This document shows positions 1-9,081 of a stretch of DNA of 29,067 bases, one piece after another. Origin of the DNA: Desulfocapsa sp. (GTDB lineage Bacteria > Desulfobacterota > Desulfobulbia > Desulfobulbales > Desulfocapsaceae); NCBI GenBank assembly GCA_029934915.1, contig JAOZLI010000002.1, positions 3,702 to 32,768 on the forward strand. Direction: 5' to 3'. Positions within the stretch are counted from its first letter, which is position 1. Every line of letters begins with the position of its first letter. The position numbers and the translations under genes were made by a program. The notes under the pieces are model-generated. The model saw only the letters and a program-made list of their open reading frames with translations, ran no database searches and was not told the origin of the DNA.

Positions 1-2
1 TT

Positions 3-2000
3 TTAATCCGGCAGCACCTGATACCCAGAATCAGTAAAAAGGCCAACAATAGCCCAGCCGCCACCCATCAAGAAATCACCAATAATTAGCCCAATAAAAA
101 AGAACTGAATTTTCTTAAACAATGATACGCCACCATAACGCATGCATATTGCGTTACAGACCCAGCCAATAAAGAAGCTCACCCATAAAATCCGCATGGC
201 AGAGCTATATGCGGTAAGGTATCCTAATGGGTGGATGGGCCACCAGTAAAAACGATGATAGCAAACAACCAGAATCAGCATAATAATGGCACCGGCAATA
301 GCAAAAAAGGTAATCCAGCCACCCGTTTCAACAGGTGCAGTCATCAGCCGGTGTACGTTTTCATAGACGGTAATGGTTGTTCTGCTTGCCCATTCCAGCT
401 GCAGCTCACGGGTGCCATAGCGATAGTAAAGAGTCATGATGGCAAGGATTGAGGCCACAACGCTTGTTACTATTGTCAGAAAGAGTCCAGAAAAGATCAG
501 GAGTCCCGGACGATTACCGTGGCTGAGTTTCCGGGCATGCAGGAGTGATGGTATCAGCGACTCACGCAAGTCGACGAAGAGTGCTTTTTGTGCCATGGCA
601 GGTAACAGGCCGTTAATACCAGCAAAGAGCTTGGTTCCTCCCATGGTCATTAGCCCATCCATGGGGGCCGCAGTCAGGGTGAAATAGGCAAGACCACCCT
701 GGCAGATAATCCGTGCTGCCACCAGCATAACCATAAAGGCAGCGGAGAAAAACAGGAGTGCGGTACTGAGCTGCATGCCAAGGAAAACAGCCCAGTAGAC
801 AAGACCCGCAAAACAGAAAACAGCACCCCAGCAGGAGACGCGTACGTCAAACCATTCCGTGCGGACTTCAGACGGTTTACTAAGGAACAACGATTCTTTT
901 GCAACATTAAGAAGATGCGTTCTTGCCAGCCATATGAGAAAGAGAAAAAATATGCCATAGGCACCGAGCATTTGTGTTTCTTCGGCCCTTGCCAGTGTTG
1001 GTCCAAAACTAATGCCAAGTTCTGACGCGGGAATGGTGTAGCCCAGCATACCGAGCAGACCAGTGAGCAAGCCACCGAGGATAAAAAAGAACCAGAAACT
1101 AAAGGATATCTGTCTTGAGCAGAGGAAGGCGAAACCAATAAAGGCTGGATAGATATAGATTTTCAGCTTATGGAATCCTGCAAAAAGACCATGGTCAGGG
1201 AAATAGGGGCCCGCAAGGATAAGTGTGGCCAGTTGCGGAACCGAAGGGTAATAAAAGTTGAAGCCATTGAGAAGGTGTAAACAAACCGGAATCAAAAGCC
1301 CAAGCAGGAGAAAACGATTGCTGAAAAAGGCACCAACTTTCCTCTCGTCCAGGGACGAAGAGAGCATTTCCGGAACTTTCAGTAAAGGAAAATTGATTCG
1401 TTCATTATGGATCCACTGTCTGGAGAATACGTTAATGATAAAGAGCATAAAACCGTATGCCAGCAGGATAAAAGTGCCCCAGAGTAAAAGCGGGCTTTGC
1501 CATGCCTGCCAGGGAATGGCTGCTGCCACCTCCAGCCAGCTCATATCTCTACCGCCTTCCAGTCCGGTATAGAGCGACTCTATGGCACTATGTGAAGTGG
1601 GAACAATTGATGCCGGTAAAATGGATAACAAACTCTCTTGCCACTGGTTGGAGACTGTTGCGTAATGAATAGGGGTGGTGAGGTTCAAGAGCAGTGTTCT
1701 GGCAAGGCCTGTGTAGGCAATACCTGAACCTATCACCATCTGGATCCAGATTATAAGCAGTTCTGTTCCTGTGAAAAACAGGTCTTTTGAACGAAATATT
1801 TTGGCAGAAATTGCAGTGACAAGAGTAAGAAGTATAAAGATAAAAAACGGTGCAAGCGGAAAGTGGCCGCCACCCAGAGGCGTTGCCTGGTGGTAGATAT
1901 TGTTAAACGGAGTAAGCAGACAGATCCCTACCGACAGAAGAATACCCGTAAAAATGGCTCGTAGACGAATAACATTTACTGGACGTTTTTGCTCAGTCAT
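3..2000 (-). CDS. DUF6785-type polytopic membrane protein
   Basis: This is a 665-residue integral membrane protein with a dozen or more hydrophobic segments. I recognise the pattern of the uncharacterised DUF6785/DUF6784 family: a first membrane helix near residues 14-32, a conserved cytoplasmic stretch at 194-212 (RQW..ER..FPLLKVPEM), then FFSNR at 225-229 followed by a helix and LLNG..F.YPS. No biochemical function is known to me for the family. The start codon (complement of 1998-2000) overlaps the stop of the upstream pseudo-peptidase/FtsX gene in an ATGACTGA junction, so the two are translationally coupled. The stop lies at 3-5, so the gene is complete. It is the last gene of the visible minus-strand cluster. 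Its position after an ABC module suggests a membrane partner of that module, or a glycan-handling membrane protein; this is inference. Confidence 0.8.
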   Translation of the reverse strand: MTEQKRPVNVIRLRAIFTGILLSVGICLLTPFNNIYHQATPLGGGHFPLAPFFIFILLTLVTAISAKIFRSKDLFFTGTELLIIWIQMVIGSGIAYTGLARTLLLNLTTPIHYATVSNQWQESLLSILPASIVPTSHSAIESLYTGLEGGRDMSWLEVAAAIPWQAWQSPLLLWGTFILLAYGFMLFIINVFSRQWIHNERINFPLLKVPEMLSSSLDERKVGAFFSNRFLLLGLLIPVCLHLLNGFNFYYPSVPQLATLILAGPYFPDHGLFAGFHKLKIYIYPAFIGFAFLCSRQISFSFWFFFILGGLLTGLLGMLGYTIPASELGISFGPTLARAEETQMLGAYGIFFLFLIWLARTHLLNVAKESLFLSKPSEVRTEWFDVRVSCWGAVFCFAGLVYWAVFLGMQLSTALLFFSAAFMVMLVAARIICQGGLAYFTLTAAPMDGLMTMGGTKLFAGINGLLPAMAQKALFVDLRESLIPSLLHARKLSHGNRPGLLIFSGLFLTIVTSVVASILAIMTLYYRYGTRELQLEWASRTTITVYENVHRLMTAPVETGGWITFFAIAGAIIMLILVVCYHRFYWWPIHPLGYLTAYSSAMRILWVSFFIGWVCNAICMRYGGVSLFKKIQFFFIGLIIGDFLMGGGWAIVGLFTDSGYQVLPD

Positions 2001-5000
2001 TGCTGTCGCCTCCGGTTTGTTCTGCTACCTGATTCCTTACAGCTATTTTTTGGAATTCTTTGGCAAAATGAATATGGCTGGCATCGTCAATGGAGCGCCA
2101 GACCAGTAACTGTTTACGGAGATCATGGAGAAAAGATATATTAATTCGTTGCCAAAGCTGTTCTTCGCCCGAACGCCGTTCCATGGTGGCCTTAATCTCA
2201 AGGTAGCTGGAATCTCCCTCAACCGGACAAAATTGTACATCAACCCACTGCATAATGCCAAAATCAAAGGGCGCGAGCCACACCTTTGCCCGAATATAGG
2301 TGCAATGCATTTCGTGTGGTTTTTCATGGCTTTGTATCAGCGTACGCATCTCATCAATATTGCAGCAACTGAAAACCAGATCCACAGGGCCCGTTGAAAA
2401 TAATCCGTGTGAGACGTCCTGGTGAGACTGGAAGTAATTGAATATAAAACCGCCTAAAGAGTCATGTTCATCATACTTCATAAAAAACGGCAGTGTTACG
2501 GTAATTTTATTGTCCTTGGCTTTTGGCAGGCTGAAGTTGGCATTCACATCGGGAATAGCAATTTTGGCAGCTACCCGCGAAGGGTAAATAACAGAGAGCA
2601 GTACCACGCCAATAACCAGAAACATGGCTGCAACGCCTGCCATGGAAGAATAGTTGACGGTAAGTCCTGCCCAAAGAGGCGTACTCGCAAACAGGGCTGC
2701 TGAAACCTGCGCCAGCAGGTAGCCAAGCACCACGGAAATAATTGCCAGCGCCAGTGCTTCGGCCACAAAAAGAAAAGAGACATGAGAGGGTGCAAGCCCC
2801 ACAGAGGTGTAGATTGCGATTTCGCTTTTCCGCTCATAGACGGAACTGATCATGGTATTTAAGACGATAAAAATAGAGATCAGCAGGGGAATGACAATGT
2901 TAGGAACTCCGCTGTACTTGATGGAATCACTCTGGTTATAGAGCCAGACCCCATCCCTTTCTCCGGCAAAGATGGCCATGGAAAACCTATCCACCAGTTT
3001 CTCCGCCAGCTCACCGATATCCCCCTGAGGACGAACGGCCAGATTTTTTAATTTTCCGCCCAATGTCAGCAGGGTTGAGGCCGGGATGATCGCTATCTGG
3101 GATGCAGGAATATGATGATAGCGGCTCTGGAATGAACGAATATCATCACCGGATTCCATGGCTTCCTGTTCAATTTCTGTGATTTCAGCCCCGGATTCCT
3201 GCGGGAAGGTGACTGGTGTTAATGATTCACCATCCAGGTCGTGCAGCTTATCCAGTTGCTGTCCTTCAAAACTTCCAATTACTGTAAAGTCGTAGCCCCA
3301 GAGAGTGATTGTTTCGCTGCCATCTGTCCTAACCTTTAAGGACGTGGCCATATCTTTGTCAAGAATGATGGAGCGATGGTCATTTTCGGTAAACCAGCGA
3401 CCGGATGTCAGGAGCGTATCAAGCCCGGTGACAACAGCTTCAGCTGAAGAAAGCCCGATTAACCCCTGTAACTCCGCTCTGTTCTCGCCATGCCGTAACG
3501 GAACATGAACTGCCTGCGTTGCATCACGGGCTTCAAGCCAGATACGAGGTGCTATGCCGTCCGTATTTTCGAAACCATCAACCAGAGAGTCCACGGCCTC
3601 CACGGGCATACTGCGCCAGTCCACCTGTTTTAAGAGTAAGCCTTGATAGGGCGCACTCGCCTGAAAAAAGAGTTTGCTCTGTCGTTCCCCGGATTTCACC
3701 GTGGTGAAACTCATAATGGTAAAGGTGAGGATAATAAGTGTCAGACAGGTCAGTATGGTTCTAATTCGCCTGCGTCGCAGGTTTGAAACTCCCAGAAAGA
3801 AAGCAGCGGTAAAGGCCTTCCAATGGCTGATTTCCGATGGCCGTTTGTGGCTGGCCCGACGCTGCATAAGAATCATCTCCTCCTCAAAGCGGAAGAAGAT
3901 GATAAGGCTCACCATAAGAGAAAGGCCAAGAATAAAAAATGCCAGGATCACCACGGTGGGGCTGTAAGCCAGTTGAAAGGCGGGATGCACCTGGCGAATG
4001 ATTGCAATAAGCAGGAGCAGTATCCCCATAAAGGCAACAATGCGCTTATAAATATTGGCGTAATTAAAGAGAAAACGTTCCATGCAAAAAGAAAAGGGAA
4101 CAAAAAGAGCAATATAGAACAGCACCCCGAAGAGAACATCTTTCTGCGTCTTTTCAACCTGCATATAGACCCGGTTGGCAAGAGCCATGGATTCGGTGGC
4201 GGCCTTGCTGAACGTTGCGTAATCACGATCAGTCAGGCTATTCTCTGCCCGGATAAGGGCACCTAATCCACGTTCTTCGAGGTTGGAAATTTTGTCGTCA
4301 AAGATGCCATGTTTTTCAAGATTGGTGATTCTGGGTGAGAGAAGCGTCCAGATATCCTGCGCAGCACGATAGACTGTATTGTGAATGGCGCTGTACTTAT
4401 CAACGGAATAGCCAAAACCCATGGAGTTCTCGCTGTTTCCATTGGTGAGGATCATTTTCCGGGTAAGAACATTATCGGAGAGGATCGCTTTGAGCCAGGT
4501 TCCCGGTTCGGTGAAGATCGTTGCCATGGTGGATTTTCGTGTATCAATCCGGCTGTACCAGTAGTGTTGAGGCGGAGCGTCTCTTCGTCCATCAAGGAGA
4601 TTTATTTTTGTCAGATAATTGAAATTTCTAGGTTCCAACAGACCAAAGATAGTGGTTTCTTTACAGGAGAACATGGTGAGATCTGTCTTTGCATGACTTT
4701 TGCGGATTTTAATACGGTAATTCTTTTTGCCGGTCTGCTTTTTATCAATGGCCCAGATTGTTTTGCCTGTTTCTTTGTCAAAACGGTACCCTTCAATAAT
4801 CAGTTTATCCAGCACATGTTTTTTGTCTGCTACCCCTTTGACCTCGAATCGTCCTGTGGAATCAACGGCAGCATAATATTTACGCTGTCCCTGATACGCA
4901 AGCAGGATGGTCCCCGCAGCAGGATAGTTGGCAAAAAGTTCTCCCTGCAGGAGTAGATTGGCGCGTCCTGTAACGGTGGCAAATCCCTTGCGTGGCAGTT

Positions 5001-6810
5001 TTCCGGAGTGCAGTTTTGCTTTTCCCGCCATGGCCTGGGCGATCTCTGTAATCAGAAGAGCCTGCTGCTCAAGGCTGTCCCAGTTGATATGGTCTACGGT
5101 ATCCCAGGGGGTTCCCCACAGTGCACGTGCATCTCCTGTGGAAACAAGGCTGATTCCAAGAAGCCCGGCAAGGGACGCGACCTCTCCACCAAGACCTGGT
5201 TTGTCAAGAAACCAGGAATCCCAGGATCGCATACGGCTTGGTCGAAGGCTGTTGATATAAGGAGTCTGGCTCTTGCTGCTTGCAGATACTTCGTCGAACA
5301 GATCAGCAAGGGTTGAGAACATTCCTGTTCGGTTGACTCGTGCTTTTAAATTATACAAAAAACCCTGGTGAAATGCGCCAATACCGTCGCCGTGGCTTGA
5401 GAGATGCAGGGAGAGCACTGCGGCAATATCGTATTCCTTTACAAAATTCCTGAAAGCGAAGGCAGTTTTTAAGGTTTTAAGATGGGTTTTCAGTTCTTTG
5501 ATTCGTTGCTTATTGTATCGGATTGCCTCGGGGAGTATGTCGTTAAAGAGTTCTTTTTCACTTCCGGCAAGATCGTGAAAGGAGGATCTCCATCCCATGC
5601 GTCGATAGAGGAGGCGAGTTTTTGATAGTTTTTTGATTTCCGCATCCGTCTCTGCTGTTTTCGTTGTATTTTGCTGGAGACGAAGAGTGATAAGCTCACG
5701 TGAAATGGCATCAACTGATAATTTGAGGTGATCTGCTATGGCCTGACTAATGATGCTATCCCGTTCTGGATCAACGGCGAGGGGCCAACCAATGTCCTTT
5801 AGTATTTTTAGGTTGTTTTTACTCTCTTCGAGGCTTTTTTTCAGGCGGGTTTTCTGTTTTTTAAGGAGCTTCTTTTTGGAACTGATACTCCAGAGGAGGT
5901 CTCTCATTCCCGCCAGGGATTGGTTGTGTCCAGAGTTTGCTACTAACAGCACAGAACGAGCAGGGGGATTGTTCTGCAGGCTTTGTGCAGTTTGTAAGAG
6001 CGTGGCAATGGATGCTGCTTCATCTGCACCTGGTGCCCGGCCTGCCACAAACCCAGAACTGTCGTAGAATGCCTCTATTATGAGCAGTTCCTTGGCAAGT
6101 TCCGGATCGGTGCCGGGAATGAGGCCATAGATGTTTTCTGCAATGTGTTCCTGCCAGTAAACGGAGGCAGTGAGCTCAGCAGCTTTTGCTATTAACCCAG
6201 GTTTTTCAAAAACCGGACTCTTGAAAAATGTACTGAGAGTCGCTTTGTCCATCCAGAAGCAGGGGAGTTGAATGGGGGTGAGTTCTTCTTTTTCGGTGAA
6301 TAGATATTTAGAGTTGAGGGGGGAGTTGTTGAGATAAATAATGGCTTTGGCGCCGAGGTTTGCCATTTGTTGCCAGTTCTGGCCGGAGCGGGCATCGAGG
6401 ATGAGAATTGAATTTTCAATATCCATTCCTTTGATTTCGGACCATTTACCCGATCCAACATAATAGAGCGGGCCCTCGAGTACACCATCTGTTGCTCCGG
6501 GGGTTATGGCGTTATATCGCAGGGCGTCCAGGGGAATGGTGTTGTCACCAATAACAAGGTTGGCACCCTGATCTTTGCGAACCGGAATAGGGTAACGATA
6601 TTTCTCAGGCGTTATCCCCATGGCTTCAAACTGATTGCGGATAAAATCAGCGGCTTTGTTGCATCCGGAGCTTCCCGTGACACGTTCTGGAAATGCAGAT
6701 AGTTGACTGATCTGATCACGTAAAGAGAGTGCTTGCTCTGCATATGACGCAGGTGTATGTGTCAGAAAAAGAATCACAAGAGCAAGGAGGGAGGTTTTGA
6801 GGAATGACAT
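1993..6810 (-). CDS. Giant FtsX-like ABC permease with N-terminal M28-peptidase-like periplasmic domain
   Basis: A 1605-residue fusion. Residues 1-24 are a signal peptide (cleavage near SYA|EQ). Residues about 30-600 follow the layout of an M28 aminopeptidase with an inserted PA-like region, and end in the family-typical TPWDTVDHI motif at 567-575. The expected metal ligands are not conserved: AFYDS (246-251) where AHYDS is usual, GADEAAS (261-267) where GANDNAS is usual, SGHNQ (293-297) where an acidic pair is usual, and WGTP (565-568) where a His precedes TP. A Lys/Glu-rich, probably coiled-coil insertion spans about 308-450. Membrane helices lie near 891-909, 923-940 and 951-973. A MacB/LolCE-type FtsX unit follows (helices about 1017-1036, 1303-1322, 1345-1372, 1388-1410), then a soluble tail at 1420-1605. 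The upstream ATPase gene ends 5 bases before the start. Likely a substrate-binding or force-transmitting permease; peptidase activity is doubtful. Confidence 0.85.
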   Translation of the reverse strand: MSFLKTSLLALVILFLTHTPASYAEQALSLRDQISQLSAFPERVTGSSGCNKAADFIRNQFEAMGITPEKYRYPIPVRKDQGANLVIGDNTIPLDALRYNAITPGATDGVLEGPLYYVGSGKWSEIKGMDIENSILILDARSGQNWQQMANLGAKAIIYLNNSPLNSKYLFTEKEELTPIQLPCFWMDKATLSTFFKSPVFEKPGLIAKAAELTASVYWQEHIAENIYGLIPGTDPELAKELLIIEAFYDSSGFVAGRAPGADEAASIATLLQTAQSLQNNPPARSVLLVANSGHNQSLAGMRDLLWSISSKKKLLKKQKTRLKKSLEESKNNLKILKDIGWPLAVDPERDSIISQAIADHLKLSVDAISRELITLRLQQNTTKTAETDAEIKKLSKTRLLYRRMGWRSSFHDLAGSEKELFNDILPEAIRYNKQRIKELKTHLKTLKTAFAFRNFVKEYDIAAVLSLHLSSHGDGIGAFHQGFLYNLKARVNRTGMFSTLADLFDEVSASSKSQTPYINSLRPSRMRSWDSWFLDKPGLGGEVASLAGLLGISLVSTGDARALWGTPWDTVDHINWDSLEQQALLITEIAQAMAGKAKLHSGKLPRKGFATVTGRANLLLQGELFANYPAAGTILLAYQGQRKYYAAVDSTGRFEVKGVADKKHVLDKLIIEGYRFDKETGKTIWAIDKKQTGKKNYRIKIRKSHAKTDLTMFSCKETTIFGLLEPRNFNYLTKINLLDGRRDAPPQHYWYSRIDTRKSTMATIFTEPGTWLKAILSDNVLTRKMILTNGNSENSMGFGYSVDKYSAIHNTVYRAAQDIWTLLSPRITNLEKHGIFDDKISNLEERGLGALIRAENSLTDRDYATFSKAATESMALANRVYMQVEKTQKDVLFGVLFYIALFVPFSFCMERFLFNYANIYKRIVAFMGILLLLIAIIRQVHPAFQLAYSPTVVILAFFILGLSLMVSLIIFFRFEEEMILMQRRASHKRPSEISHWKAFTAAFFLGVSNLRRRRIRTILTCLTLIILTFTIMSFTTVKSGERQSKLFFQASAPYQGLLLKQVDWRSMPVEAVDSLVDGFENTDGIAPRIWLEARDATQAVHVPLRHGENRAELQGLIGLSSAEAVVTGLDTLLTSGRWFTENDHRSIILDKDMATSLKVRTDGSETITLWGYDFTVIGSFEGQQLDKLHDLDGESLTPVTFPQESGAEITEIEQEAMESGDDIRSFQSRYHHIPASQIAIIPASTLLTLGGKLKNLAVRPQGDIGELAEKLVDRFSMAIFAGERDGVWLYNQSDSIKYSGVPNIVIPLLISIFIVLNTMISSVYERKSEIAIYTSVGLAPSHVSFLFVAEALALAIISVVLGYLLAQVSAALFASTPLWAGLTVNYSSMAGVAAMFLVIGVVLLSVIYPSRVAAKIAIPDVNANFSLPKAKDNKITVTLPFFMKYDEHDSLGGFIFNYFQSHQDVSHGLFSTGPVDLVFSCCNIDEMRTLIQSHEKPHEMHCTYIRAKVWLAPFDFGIMQWVDVQFCPVEGDSSYLEIKATMERRSGEEQLWQRINISFLHDLRKQLLVWRSIDDASHIHFAKEFQKIAVRNQVAEQTGGDSND

Positions 6811-6815
6811 GGTAC

Positions 6816-7544
6816 TTAGCTACTCATTCCTCCAGTGTGAATTTCAAGCTCATCACGTTCCTGGATTTTATCCACCCTACCATCCCGAATCCAGATAACC
6901 TGATCGGATACATTTAACATCTTATAGTCGTGTGTTGCGGAAATAACAGTTACAGCCTGATCCTCACTCATCTCCTTTAGAAGTGATATGATTTCTTCAC
7001 CGGTTTTGAGATCCAGGTTGCCGGTGGGTTCGTCGGCAAGAATGATGGCTGGTGTATTGGCCAGTGCACGGGCTACAGCCACACGTTGCTGCTGCCCACC
7101 GGAAAGCTCGGACGGTTTGTGTGCGTGCCTGCCTTCAAGGCCTACTTTTGAAAGAAGGTCCATACCTCTTTGGACTGCTGCTTCAGAAGGAACACCGGCA
7201 AATGTCATGGGCAGTGTTACATTTTCAAGGGCCGTCATAACAGGAATTAAATTAAACGTCTGAAATATATATCCAATTTTACGGCACCGCAGCCAGGCAA
7301 GCTCGTAGGCATCCAGTTGTGCAATATCCACTTCATCAATAAAAACCTTGCCGGCTGTTGGCTTGTCAAGACCGCCGATCATATTAAAAAGGGTGGATTT
7401 ACCAGAACCGGAAGGCCCCATGATGGAGACGTATTTTCCGGTTTCGATTTCGAGATCGATGCCTTTTAATACGTTGACCACGATCTTCCCAAGATCAAAA
7501 TCTTTGGTGACATCTGTTACACGAACTATATTCTTCTTAGCCAT
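6816..7544 (-). CDS. ABC transporter ATP-binding protein, LolD/MacB type
   Basis: A 242-residue cytoplasmic ATPase that would power the two FtsX-type permeases encoded on either side. All motifs are intact: Walker [10 protein letters not shown] at 43-51, Q-loop Gln95 in YIFQTFNL, signature [15 protein letters not shown] at 147-161, Walker [13 protein letters not shown] at 167-178 and the H-loop His205. The wording of the signature and D-loop, and the length, match the LolD/MacB/FtsE-like subfamily that pairs with FtsX permeases and not with importer permeases. It sits 68 bases after the small FtsX gene and 5 bases before the giant permease gene. The family commonly drives lipoprotein transfer, peptide efflux or periplasmic mechanotransmission; which applies here cannot be read from the ATPase. 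Confidence 0.95.
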   Translation of the reverse strand: MAKKNIVRVTDVTKDFDLGKIVVNVLKGIDLEIETGKYVSIMGPSGSGKSTLFNMIGGLDKPTAGKVFIDEVDIAQLDAYELAWLRCRKIGYIFQTFNLIPVMTALENVTLPMTFAGVPSEAAVQRGMDLLSKVGLEGRHAHKPSELSGGQQQRVAVARALANTPAIILADEPTGNLDLKTGEEIISLLKEMSEDQAVTVISATHDYKMLNVSDQVIWIRDGRVDKIQERDELEIHTGGMSS

Positions 7545-7559
7545 AACTTATTCTTTGCT

Positions 7560-7612
7560 TAGCTTTTTATTCGATATTCGACATTCCCTGTTCGACATTC
7601 AATATTCTCCCT
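7560..7612 (-). repeat. Short degenerate GAATATYGAAYA-type repeat between small FtsX and ATPase genes
   Basis: Read on the minus strand, this junction holds several diverged copies of a short unit (GAATATTGAATGTCGAAC, then GGGAATGTCGAATATCGAAT). Similar AT-rich GAATRTCGAAT strings are, from memory, scattered between genes in environmental proteobacterial genomes. It lies inside an otherwise tight operon. No gene, promoter or terminator is evident in it. Confidence 0.5.
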
Positions 7613-8263
7613 TTACTGTTCCACCCGCATCGCCTCAACAGGCTGCATTCTGGCCGCCATAAAAGCAGGATACAATACCCCGGCCAGACTTAGAGCAATA
7701 CCAATACATGTTGAAAATCCAAGAGACGATGTAATCGTCTGCCAGGGAAGAATAGCCATACTGTCTACGCCAAAACGGATAAGGGCGCTTAAAAGAGCCA
7801 CTGCTCCTCCAAGTACCGCCCCAGTAAAAGCACCGGCCAGACCTTGCATAGCAGCTTCCATAACAAAAATACGGACAATAAAACTATCCAGTGCACCAAG
7901 GCATTTCATCGTACCAATTTCACGGAATCGTTCGGTAACTGACATCAATTGAGCGTTGATAATGCCAACTACACAAACAAGAAGGGAAAGAATTACGATC
8001 CAACGCTGTTTGGGCGATGTGCCGATGCTTGTGTCGCCGGGCACGATATCATATCCGCATTGTCTGAGTGTTTGCTGCATATCCGGATTATCACAGGCTA
8101 ATAAACTGTCGGCAATATCAATGTTGATCTGGGTGAAGGAGAGAAAAGAAACGGCGAGCACAAGAGTAAGTGTGGTCACAAGGGAACGAAAGAACCGGGC
8201 CCGAATGGATTTATAGGCAATCTCGATGGATTTGTTGAGTGGTAAAACAACCAGACGTCTCAT
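7613..8263 (-). CDS. Compact FtsX-like ABC permease lacking the large periplasmic domain
   Basis: A 216-residue membrane protein, about half the usual length of an FtsX/MacB-type permease. It keeps the N-terminal amphipathic entry (IAYKSIRARFFRS at 15-27), a first helix about 28-45, then only about 40 residues outside the membrane before the core. The core includes the family hallmark SVTERFREIGTMKCLGA at 108-124 and helices about 87-105, 130-162 and 180-203. It ends in YPAFMAARMQPVEAMR, typical of FtsX C-termini. There is no frameshift sign, so the loss of the periplasmic MacB-like domain looks genuine and not an assembly break. It is encoded directly before the ATPase. A plausible role is the second half of a heterodimeric permease whose partner supplies the whole periplasmic part. 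Confidence 0.85.
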   Translation of the reverse strand: MRRLVVLPLNKSIEIAYKSIRARFFRSLVTTLTLVLAVSFLSFTQINIDIADSLLACDNPDMQQTLRQCGYDIVPGDTSIGTSPKQRWIVILSLLVCVVGIINAQLMSVTERFREIGTMKCLGALDSFIVRIFVMEAAMQGLAGAFTGAVLGGAVALLSALIRFGVDSMAILPWQTITSSLGFSTCIGIALSLAGVLYPAFMAARMQPVEAMRVEQ

Positions 8264-8337
8264 GATTTCCCAGTGATTAAATTACGGATCCTTCTTTTTT
8301 GAAGCATATCTCTTTCTCGTATTTTTAACAATTATTA

Positions 8338-9081
8338 TTAACAAAGATCTTGAAAGAGGACAGGGTGAAGGTTGGGGGTCTGGTGGATGAGGCGTAGAAG
8401 CAGGGCAAGAAAGTCAAATGCAGATTGGTCCATACGTTGATGGTGGATCATGATTCCACCCGTTCCATTACTTATTCCCTGCGTTAATTCTGCGAGTAGG
8501 TTTTTCCAACACTTTTCCGGTTCTGTCTCTTTTCTGGTATGCAGGTCTATATTGATCTGTATATCCGGGAAATGTAGAGGCGATGGTGGGTTAGCATTTT
8601 TACTTCTGGATATCGCACGGAACCCTAGTTGCTGTAAGCCATTTAATGTGTCGAGAGAACAACGATTCCATGGCGGTGTGAAAAACGGTGCAAATTCATT
8701 CCCTAGAATTCGCTGTAATCGAATTTGCCCTTTTTTGAGGTCATCTACCTGGACGGTGGCTGTACGTCCTGACCCAAATTCCTGTTTTTTCCCTTCAGTT
8801 TCATGATTCCGGTGTAACCATCCATGCTGGTGCCAGCACCATTGGGAATTTTTTTTACCCGTCAGTTCCTGAAGTGTCGCAAATCTGTTTTCTGTTACCC
8901 AGGTGGGAACCACCGCAAGGCAGAGCGGAAGACTGTTATCAAGAAACAGCTGGATAAGTTGTGACCACTGCTTACCCGGCACACCAATATCATCTGCTCT
9001 GAAAAAAATCTTCGCTTCTCCTGTGCCATTGTTAAGCCCTTTTGCAATGGCATTGCGCAGCTGTTTTTCGGCGTCTCTCAT
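8338..9081 (-). CDS. NodB-like polysaccharide deacetylase family protein
   Basis: A 247-residue protein without a signal peptide. The carbohydrate esterase 4-type motifs are visible: RADD at 28-31 (catalytic and metal Asp30/Asp31), HGWLH at 86-90 giving the HxxxH metal pair, TPPWNR at 135-140 as motif 3, and MIHHQ at 211-215 as the late catalytic His motif. The fold is therefore likely an intact metal-dependent deacetylase or a close relative. The lack of an export signal suggests it acts on a lipid-linked or cytoplasmic glycan intermediate. Its ATG overlaps the stop of the upstream glycosyltransferase by 4 bases (ATGA), and 74 bases separate it from the small FtsX gene. Substrate is unknown. 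Confidence 0.8.
   Translation of the reverse strand: MRDAEKQLRNAIAKGLNNGTGEAKIFFRADDIGVPGKQWSQLIQLFLDNSLPLCLAVVPTWVTENRFATLQELTGKKNSQWCWHQHGWLHRNHETEGKKQEFGSGRTATVQVDDLKKGQIRLQRILGNEFAPFFTPPWNRCSLDTLNGLQQLGFRAISRSKNANPPSPLHFPDIQINIDLHTRKETEPEKCWKNLLAELTQGISNGTGGIMIHHQRMDQSAFDFLALLLRLIHQTPNLHPVLFQDLC

Noticed and set aside
4381..4956. Plus-strand open frame of 191 codons
   Set aside because: It is antisense to the giant FtsX gene, which has clear domains through this part, and its translation shows no recognisable features.
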